Part shown: piece by piece, positions 55,962-64,000 of the stretch
Position numbering within the stretch: the stretch's first letter is position 1
Layout: each line of letters begins with the position of its first letter
Translations under genes and position numbers: made by a program
From: Gautieria morchelliformis
Taxonomy: Eukaryota > Basidiomycota > Agaricomycetes > Gomphales > Gomphaceae
Reading direction: 5' to 3'
DNA length: 64,000 nt
NCBI GenBank assembly: GCA_015179125.1
Contig: WHVA01000202.1
Span: 1 to 64,000, forward strand
The notes under the pieces: generated by a model
What the model was told of the DNA's origin: nothing
The model's input: only the letters and a program-made list of their open reading frames with translations
Database searches by the model: none

Positions 55962-58150
55962 TATACTGGGAGGTTTGTCATACTTAATATACTTATAGAG
56001 GCAATTTCTACATATTTATATGCATGATTGCTTGATTCACCACGATGTCGTCTATCCCAGAATATTACATTTTTCATGGGTCTACGGTTGCTATATACCC
56101 CGCTTCCCCTGTGCGATTCCACTCCACTTCTGTTCGACGTGATGTACCGTCTGGCCGTCACTCTGGAGTGAGGTGTCGTGTTATGGGACTATCTCCAAAC
56201 TTGAACTGTGGCGGCATAATATATTACAGTAATGAATGATGTAGGATCTCTGCCTTCCACCGTTGCACGTCTATCTCCAAACCTCAACTGTGGCGGCATA
56301 TTAATTACATAATGAATTGCAGACATAGTCACGTAGGGTCCCGGCTTCCACAGTTCCACAGGTATTAATACCCATGTATGTACCTTAGCGAAACACGGGA
56401 TAAAATCGTTTAAGTTGGTATAACAAGCAATCGCTACTGGTGCACACGACCCACAGGCCATCTATTTCTAGGCTTGCCTCCAGAATGTCTTTCGGTCATC
56501 AGTCAATAGTAACAGCATTGGAATCAAGCAAGTCCAAAGGTGCAAGCGCTAGATACCTCTGATCTGATCCACTCCTCCATGCAGTAACCCCTACCAAGTA
56601 CTCATGGATTGCATCATTGGACTTCTTGCTATATGACCATGGTGAGAGCGATACTACAAATACCAACCACAAGCTGACATTAATTCAGCGATAACCCTCG
56701 ATGTCGAGGTTAGGTCTACAATTTCATGTTGCCGGATGTTTCCTTGACATACGTCAGTCGACAATGGTTGGAATCACCCACGCTCACTCAGCAGGTCGCT
56801 GTTTATATGGGTCAGTCTCCATAAATACTGAACATATTGACTTAGAATAATCTTATCAACCACCGTAGACTCGCTACTTTGGACTTGCCTCACTCACTCT
56901 GGCAGTCACAGGTGCGCATATATCTCGCCTCGTTCACGCCAAAGAACTATTAAATGCTGCGCACTGGAAGTCTTATGTCACAGCTCTCTCTAGAATAAGG
57001 TGTGCATTCCTTGGGAGATCACTGCGATATACAGCCTACTGAATTTATTTTCACAGTTGTAAGTGCAACCTTCGGGTTAGTGCAAGACGATTACATTGAT
57101 TCCATATTATTGTTCAGCTGCAATTTTTTCTTTTGGTGGCTGGCTATATCGTATGTCCCTATTAGATGTGTTTCTCGACTCCAATTGACAAGTACAGCAT
57201 GACATTGTTAATCGTTAGCATTGAAGGTAAAGGAACGCCTCGTTTAAGGTTTGTAAAGTAATACTGACAAGTACCATAGTCATTCTACTTATCCGTGTAC
57301 GCTCCCTTTCTCCTCGTATAAAGGATTGGGATGTAAATTTGTTACAGGTTTATGCTGTTTATGATTACAACAAACGCATTCTCTACGGCCTGGCTGGTTT
57401 CTTTCTGCTAACGCTAACCACCATGGTCATCCTTTGGGTGTTCTACCGTGAGCCTTGTATAGCCCTGAATATCAACATTCTTCCCAGCACATGCTCATTA
57501 ACCGAACAGAGCTAGGATTACCTCCCGTTTACGGCATAACTGGGTGCTATGCTCCTACTACGTCGAATCTCTGGGGCCTTTCTTTTGTTCCGGCAATTTT
57601 GAACGAAATAATCCTATGCCTCTTCATGCTTTACAAAGCATGGATAACATATAAGAACGATTATGGCTCATGGTTACTGAAGTTGCTCGTTCAGGACAGG
57701 TCAGCATCCTTAGTTGTCTAGTCCAATTATCAGCCTAGCAGCTCTAACGTGTATGCGGCAGTCTACTGTATTTTGCGGGGTCAATGGCCAGATTGGCCAC
57801 TCAGTCGATCCCATAATAACATTTTCTTCCCAGCATCTTTGTTGTCCTGCTTTTGAATTGCCTTGTTTTTTCCTTTGCCCCTCGAAATCTAGTGGAGATT
57901 GGACTTGGGTAGGTCGTTTAAATTTGTGAGAGATCAGATGTCACTGATACTGTTTCAAGATGGTCGTATGCAGTACCTTGCACTATGGGCAGCTGCCTCC
58001 TTCTCGGCATGCTTCAAAAAGCGTCACACGTCAGCATTTCAAAGTGATCACCTATGCTACCTGTTTTCCCAGGACATGCGCATGCAGGATCTGTCTACTA
58101 AGCACGTTGCGCGGCATCAGTAAAACCTCGCAGAAATCACAGATTGTAAT
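55962..58150 (+). pseudogene. DUF6533-type membrane protein pseudogene, copy 2
   Basis: Paralogous to 45834-47945 along its whole length, including upstream sequence. The best-preserved part is near 57.35-57.72 kb: VYAVYDYNKRILYGLAGFF, LLTLTTMVIL, then in another frame GLPPVYGITGCYAPTTSN, LSFVPAILNEIILCLFMLY and GSWLLKLLVQDRSA, matching the later membrane segments of DUF6533 proteins. It carries an internal duplication near 56.2-56.33 kb (CTATCTCCAAACCTCAACTG type) absent from copy 1. Confidence 0.65.
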
Positions 58151-58189
58151 GAATTATATTACACAAAATCACAATAATTGCTAAAACAG

Positions 58190-59720
58190 CATACCAGAGC
58201 ATTATGACTGTGAAGAGTGGTCGTAGATTGTGTGTGGTAGTATGTAGAAGTGTAATTCAAGCTTCGAGGGTGAAGCCCAAATGACTAGTGGTCAAGACGA
58301 AAGATATATGCGCGTAACACTAATGTATGCGCCCAACAACAACAGCAGCTGCGATTTGCAGGTTCAAAACGGTACAACGACGTGCCACTAATATTACTAC
58401 TCTTTACATCCATACGAAGACAACTATTTGACCACTAGGAAAAGCTCTGGGCGATGTCGCCGGGGGCCTAGGGGTGGGGTCCGGTGCGGCGAATCAAGGA
58501 CATCAACCTATACTACATAAATCGTGGCGGCGAAAAAGCAGCGGAAAAAGTTCAAGGAGGAAAGGGATTGCAAGCGAACAGGGGGTGAGATCTGACAGGC
58601 ACGGATTCCCTCGGCAGGAAAGGAAAAGCAGCGCAAACAGAAAGCTTTGCAAACGGCGCCACTCGCACAACTGAGAGGAAAGGACTGGGAAAGGAAGCCG
58701 ACTGTTCACAGTCGGGGATAGAGGCAAGTAAGCGAAGGAACGAAAAAAAAATGCCAGAAAAAGGTGGGACAGGCCACCTAAAAATGCAAAGGCGGCTGGT
58801 TGGGCGGTCCTTCCCAACGAGGAAGGGCGTTCACAGAGCACCAGTGCACAAATCGGCCGGAATCCCTGGCAGAGAAACCACCAGGGAGGCTCACAGACAG
58901 GCTGGCCTGTTGAAAGCGAAGGCGCGGCAAACAGCGGTAGAGATGAGGAAAGGGAGTGCCGTTTAACAATAAAACACATCCGTAAAGTCGGCGACGGCGG
59001 CTTCCTAGGATGACCTACAGGGCTCGGTCGGAAAACCAATAGGATAAGCGAACAAATAAAATTAAGAGGAATAGTTCCACATAAGTCGAGTGCCGCATAT
59101 TTCTTGCAGGCCCTCAGAGTGTGGGAAGGGTGTTGCTTCTAAGGGTTGCTTGTTCTGGCACGTTGGACGGCGGCAGCCGCTGAGCTCGGAAATAATGCGC
59201 TTCCCAGAAAGGCCCGGCCGCTCCGGTCTATGGACACGTCTATGGACGCATCCATGGACCCACAAACCCTAAAACATAAAGTCATGTGACCTCAACGCCC
59301 ACTGAACCCAACCACCAGAACGCGTCCATATCTGCCATATATAGACAGATGGGTATCCAGCAGCCGAACTAAAATATTTTCATATGCCCCCTTTTCACTG
59401 CGAGGATATTACGGTGTCTGCCACATGTCCATGCCCATATCTAGACCAATTGTGTAATACTACCCGCTGTATCTAAAATTTTGTCTTTCCCTCCCTTTGA
59501 CCGCAGCCATTTGGATGCAAGTGAACCATCGTGTCGTCCCATTCACTATTTGAACCGATAAACGACAACTGAGTCCCAGTAACCCGTTACGACCAATTTC
59601 CAACAATCATCGCTAAACACTTCACGACCCACTCGTCGGAAACGGTATATCCATTGGCCTAGGGCGTAATTTGCGGACGTGGGCGAGGTAGGCACCTGCA
59701 TAGAACCGTTACGAGATGGC
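58190..59720. other. Gene-poor, purine-rich stretch
   Basis: 58.47-58.97 kb is strongly purine-rich on the plus strand, giving spurious open frames. No domain is recognisable on either strand. Confidence 0.3.
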
Positions 59721-59723
59721 CAC

Positions 59724-60640
59724 TAGGTTTCACAGTCGGATGTGCATGATGTAGTTTCTCTATTCAAGAGACGGCGATTCCCAAGGAGATGCTTCCCTTG
59801 AGCAGTTTTTTCAGCCAAACAGCTGAAGCCGTCGAATAAGAACGAGAGGGGGGCATAGAAACGCGGGCGTGGTGCATTATGATCGTCAAAGCTGCGTTTG
59901 TACGGCAAGTATGATTAAACTAGATCGCAGAACATTGGGTTCGGCGGACAGATGGACGACAGTGCGGACTCACGAGACATATTTGAGAGGCACTCCACAT
60001 ACGGTAGCTGGGGCCTCGGTATCCTGGCTGTACTAACCTCTTCGTGAGCCATTTGTTCATATTGTCCTCTGGTTCCGCAACCCTGCAAATGTCTCCCACA
60101 AAACCTTGCCGAGTTCATCGGTGATATCTAACACGTCGCGCATGAAGCAATGGATGCTGACAGGCTGTGTGTTGGGGGGATCAGTGATCTGGGAGTGTTG
60201 GTTCCACATGAGACGTGGCTTGACATGTTGAATAAGGTCTACGAAGGTTACGAGAATGTCAAATGGAAGCTCAGCTAGCTCAGGCATCTCTACCAGGACC
60301 CACTGATAGCAGACATCGTTGGGCCATCGACGAGGACAGGAGAAAAGGCGACAAAGGACGCAGGTGAGGGAATGTCGTATGTGAAAATAACATGGGGATC
60401 TGGGCCGGTGCGATGTGTCATACAGGGAAGCCTTCGACATGGTCGCCGTGAGGAACGTTTTCCAAACGCGGGCTTGAGGTGGCTCGTTGTGGCGGGCGAT
60501 GAGCTCAGGGCCGACGTGTATCCGACGAACAGCGAGCGCGACATTATGGGGAACGACGCGGTCGAGTTCCCGAGTCGCCTGTGTGAGGCAATGGTATGTA
60601 TCTATTATTGTCGCCCCCACATGTACACGCATCTTACTAA
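59724..60640 (-). CDS. Hypothetical protein, multi-exon, family unknown
   Basis: The minus strand shows coding-like segments: VPHNVALAVRRIHVGPELIA near 60.54 kb, MPELAELPFDILVTFVDLIQ near 60.27 kb, CFMRDVLDITDELGKVLWE near 60.13 kb, and a last exon with FDDHNAPRPRFYAPLSFLFD near 59.85 kb ending at TAG. Short introns would join them. The LPFDILVTFVDLI block has an F-box-like look but I cannot assign it. Start and exon borders are uncertain. Confidence 0.35.
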
Positions 60641-60886
60641 CGAATTAGGGTTACCAGGTCCATGGACGCCGTGCGAATGGCCGGGTTGCTCTCGCGCTTC
60701 CGTAACTTCCGTGGATTCAACAATCGGCTTATGTAATCATTCTATAATCTGTGTCTTTTCCATTGGTTGAATACTAGGGAACACGGTACAATGGCTGTCG
60801 CAGATGTCTCTTGAGCGCAGTGATAGTAAAGGACAAGAATTGGTATTCCTCGACTCGCGAGGTCTCAGGAAAATATACAGTGGACT

Positions 60887-61500
60887 CCATGATGATCCCT
60901 TTTTCAGCGCAGAAAAGCCTAAAAACCATGCTAATATACTCGCCATCCGGACGTGTCCTAAAGCTGCACTGTGCCATTTATGGCCTGAAACAATCAGGTC
61001 GTTCTTGGTACAAAAAGCTCACCACGGTCCTCATCAACGATGGCTTCACCCGTAGTCACGCCGATGACTGTGTTTTCTTCAAGAAAACCGGCGACTGACT
61101 CACCATTATCACCATCTACGTCGACGACCTCGGGCTATTTGCGAGCACCAAAACGCTAATGGCAAGTGCTAAAGCCCTCCTTCACTCTAACTTCACAATG
61201 AAGGATCTTGGCGAGATGCTCAAGATCCTCGGCATCAGGGTTGACATTGACCCTGGTCGCGATTCCATTAAGCTCTCGCAGGGTCATTATGTCAATGTCA
61301 TCGTCCAACGGTTCAACCTAGTCGAAGCCCCACCTGTCGACACGCCCGTCCTCCATGACATCAAGTCCTTGGAGCCGCGCTCCAAAGATGACCCCGCGCC
61401 AGACGCACCTTATGCTCAAGCGGTTGGATCCCTCATGTACGCCCTCTTGGGTTCCCGCCCCGACATCGCGTTTGCCGTCCAGCAGCTGAGTCAACACACA
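60887..61500 (+). pseudogene. copia reverse transcriptase fragment (inverted)
   Basis: Plus-strand RT with LKLHCAIYGLKQSGRSWYKK, DDCVFFKKTGD, then after TGA 61096-61098 (readable as CGA) TIYVDDLGLFAST, MKDLGEMLKILGIRVD and GSLMYALLGSRPDIAFAVQQ. The catalytic YVDD is intact, but the N-terminal RT and all RNase H are missing. Confidence 0.8.
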
Positions 61501-61502
61501 CA

Positions 61503-62819
61503 CGACCTACTTTGCGCCCCTCAGCGAAGACGGTTCCCGATTGGGAGCGGAACTTCACGCCCTCGTTAGTAAACCAGGCGACGTGCTCCATGTCCGTGAG
61601 CCGTCCCACGCTGAGTATGTTGTTCGGCGCATTGGGGGCGTGTTTCACGTCTGTGAGTCTCACTGTGAATGTGCCATTACCGGTGCAGAACTCCATCTGA
61701 ACAACCCCATGCCCTAGGGTTTTCAGTGGGCTCCCGGGTGTGATACCGTCGATCTCGGATGGTTCCGCCTTAAAATCGACGAAGTGATCCCTGCTCCGGG
61801 CTATGTGGGTCGTTGACCCCGTGTCTGCCAGCCAGTCAGACGCTGAAATGTCAGCACGGTAGGTCAGGTCTTCAGCAAGGGACGAGTGATCGTCATTGTC
61901 AACGGACTCTATGGCGGCAAAAGTGAATTCGTCAGCAGCGCCGTTATTTTCGGTAGCCTGCTTAGCGGAATTTTTGGATTTGTCGCCTTTCCACCATTTA
62001 GGTGCGTCCCCCTCCTTGCCACCACCCTTAGCCCAACAATCCTTGACCCAGTGACCCTTATTTCCGCAATTATTGCATTTACCCTTCGTAGCGCCATCAC
62101 CGGGTCCATTCTGGCCCTTTCCGTGGGTCCTATCCTGGATCCGCAGGGCTGTCTCGGTGCTCGAACACCGAGTACAGTCCTCCTCCAGGATACGTGCGAT
62201 CAGGGCGTCGGAGGTGAGCATGGGGAGAGTAGGGTGAGGAAGGTGGACCAGGAGCCGGGTAGGGAGGTGAGTAATGCGTTGCAGAAATCTTGGTCATTGA
62301 CCAAGTCGCCGAGTGCGTGCAGCTGTTTTTGGAGACTACAGAGCTTTCTGATATGCTCCTCCATGTTGCCACCCTCTGCTGCGAAGGTACGGAAAAAGTC
62401 CCTACACACATTGATTATGCCTAACGGCCCTCTTGCCTCGAAAATTGTAAGCAGGGCTTGCCATACCTCGTGTGCCGTCGAGGCACCGTATGTATATACC
62501 AGGTATTCATCGCTAATACGAAGACTGATTGCCGCAAATGTTCGTTGGTCTTTTTCAGTCCAGTCTGCGATCAGGAAAAAATGCGGTGGATCCTGCTAGA
62601 ACAAGACCTGTGGGACCACGCAATGGGACAGACGACAATGTCAGTGGCGGTGACGTTTTTATCGTCGGCCGGCACTGGCATTGTCGTCTGTCCCATTGCG
62701 TGGTCCCACAGGTCTTGTTCTAGCAGGATCCACCGCATTTTTTCCTTCCATGTGGGGTAGTTATCCCCGGTAAGCGGCTCGATTCGAGATAGCGAACTCG
62801 GCTGTATGGAGGTAGACAT
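61503..62819 (-). pseudogene. copia gag-protease with inverted duplication in gag
   Basis: ATG 62819 (MSTSIQPSSLSRIEPLTGDN) begins gag. After about 60 codons a 67-bp inverted duplication disrupts the frame. Gag resumes through MEEHIRKLCSLQKQLHALG. The CCHC knuckle CNNCGNKGHWVKDC and protease site WLADTGSTTHIARS follow. The sequence ends near 61503, where RT begins on the other strand. Confidence 0.8.
62573..62746. repeat. Perfect inverted repeat, arms of 68 bp
   Basis: Arms 62573-62640 and 62679-62746 are exact inverses, separated by 38 bases that themselves pair weakly at their ends (CAGTG/CACTG). The right arm is the original gag coding sequence (MRWILLEQDLWDHAMG on the minus strand). Confidence 0.92.
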
Positions 62820-62966
62820 ATCGGCGATTGTTACAGATTTTTTTTACTTGGCTTTCGGGTTATGGTTTAGAGCACGGGGCCCATAACCTCTTGAGCGCAG
62901 TGATAGTAAAGGACAAGAATTGGTATTCCTCGACTCGCGAGGTCTCAGGAAAATATACAGTGGACT

Positions 62967-64000
62967 AGCTACTGTAACTATGGGATTCGGGAGGAGCTTG
63001 AACTGGTGGAACCACGAGTGACCATAGATGAATAAGGAATGGTTGAGCGATGGACTTCAATAATGTCGGCCTCAGGCTGGTGGGATGTAGTAGGGTGATG
63101 TCTGGACTTGAGGTTAGAGCTCAGTTTGTTTTATATTACATGTTGGGCTTGTTGCTCACGATGTATGTCATCAACATCCAGGGACACTGTCTGGTCGAGA
63201 CATGGAAAAATTATGGCTGCCACCATTCCGGAACTACATTCATGGAGTTACTCACATGGTGGTAGGGCCCCTATCATAGTTCCAACATAGTGTTCTGATG
63301 TCTGATATATGACATACCGAAACATGAAGTTTGGCCGGCAATCGAACCAAGGCATCAAAAAGTCTTCAACTCTCGATGTCTAGAGGTACTACGTCTTGAG
63401 GATGGGATGTTAACACAGTTTCCAGATCCCATGACGAGCTAATGACTCAGTCGTGCCTCATGGCTCAGGCAGTTAGCATGGACGGCTGATTCTAGGTATT
63501 GTAGTGCATCCCTCTTAACCTTAACTTTAGTCAGGGTCTGATGCGATTGAAACAGCGACTCACCAACAGGTCATCATACCCAACCGCCTTGCCGCAGACG
63601 CGCTCGATAGCACTGTTTTCTGTAAGTTAATCATCACTAGTGTATGAATTTTGGACTGTGATCACACTGTGTGGAGTGAGTTGTGAGCGGGCCATCCTGT
63701 TCTCTGACTATCGGCAGTGTTATGTTCATGGAGACACGCGCAAATATCAACACATTGTCAACGAGGGTAATTACTCGTCACGGTGGCATTAACCCCGGTC
63801 TGAGTTCCGTCCCGCTCTGCAATCCCATGCTATAATGTTATCTTGGTGGACGGTTCATCATTAACGTCCAGATATCGGCCCCACTTAGTTTACAGTATCA
63901 ATCACCATATGGCATCTCAACAGAGCGTGGATATTCAGGTTATGTCAGATATGTGAGTATGTCAGGCCATTCCGTGGGGTAGAATCTGACAGTCTAAAAA
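62967..64000. other. Gene-free right end
   Basis: No coding region, RNA gene or repeat could be supported in the last kilobase. Confidence 0.35.

Larger units (their letters stand above)
60808..62966. mobile_element. Rearranged Ty1/copia element between 79-bp direct repeats
   Basis: Identical 79-bp segments at 60808-60886 and 62888-62966 in the same orientation flank copia sequence. Next to the right copy is the same GGTTATGGGCCCC primer-site motif (minus strand, 62875-62887) used by the copia at 41046-45747. Gag-protease is on the minus strand but the RT piece is on the plus strand. Integrase and RNase H are absent. Confidence 0.65.

Noticed and set aside
58474..58969. Overlapping 66-178 codon frames in purine-rich DNA
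   Set aside because: They arise from compositional bias; no domain or intron structure.
1..64000. tRNA, rRNA or CRISPR features
   Set aside because: No cloverleaf with box A/B, no rRNA-like tract and no regularly spaced repeat array was seen by eye; the tRNA-like GGGCCCATAACC belongs to the copia primer sites.

Overview
The window looks like a transposon-rich chromosomal region of a basidiomycete fungus, most likely an agaricomycete. Genes carry many short introns of about 45-60 nt with GT...AG borders. The recognisable families are typical of mushrooms: an alpha-type kinase with CxxC modules, DUF6532 and DUF6533 proteins, a flavin amine oxidase, and an NRPS-like adenylating reductase. The intervening DNA is built from Ty1/copia, Ty3/gypsy (chromovirus), LINE, hAT, Helitron, integrase-type and chromodomain-transposase remnants. 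Assignments rest on motif reading by eye; no database search was run.

Layout. 1-3.6 kb: integrase-type (rve/DDE) element remnants. 3.7-6.2 kb (minus): a multi-exon alpha-type kinase that looks intact. 6.88-13.42 kb: a hAT transposon with terminal repeats and an 8-bp near-perfect target duplication. It holds a BED/hAT transposase, an RGRG/Pro-rich gene and a captured exon of cytoplasmic dynein heavy chain. 14.3-16.5 kb (plus): a seven-exon flavin amine oxidase. 17.1-20.8 kb (minus): an adenylation-carrier-reductase enzyme, convergent with the oxidase. 21-24.4 kb: a Cys-rich plus-strand ORF split by a 5'-truncated LINE with poly(A) and an 11-bp target duplication. 24.6-33 kb: mosaic of gypsy and LINE pieces, a chromovirus integrase with chromodomain, an antisense Cys-rich ORF and a solo LTR. 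34-37.6 kb: decayed FAD monooxygenase and MmgE/PrpD-like genes. 38.7-40.3 kb: a DUF6532 gene. 41.05-45.75 kb: a full-length copia element with LTRs and TSD. 45.8-58.2 kb: two copies of a DUF6533 membrane-protein pseudogene flanking a Helitron RepHel relic, a chromodomain DDE transposase relic, and small inverted-repeat elements. 59.7-60.6 kb: an unrecognised minus-strand gene. 60.8-63 kb: a rearranged copia element whose RT is inverted relative to its gag-protease.

Only the kinase, the amine oxidase, the DUF6532 gene and (apart from one frameshift) the reductase look like functioning cellular genes. The oxidase and reductase are adjacent and could act on a common amino-acid-derived metabolite, but that is inference. 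The most unusual features are the dynein exon inside the hAT element, the antisense Cys-rich ORF in a TTCCG-dense retroelement, and nonsense mutations that can nearly all be read as CGA to TGA.
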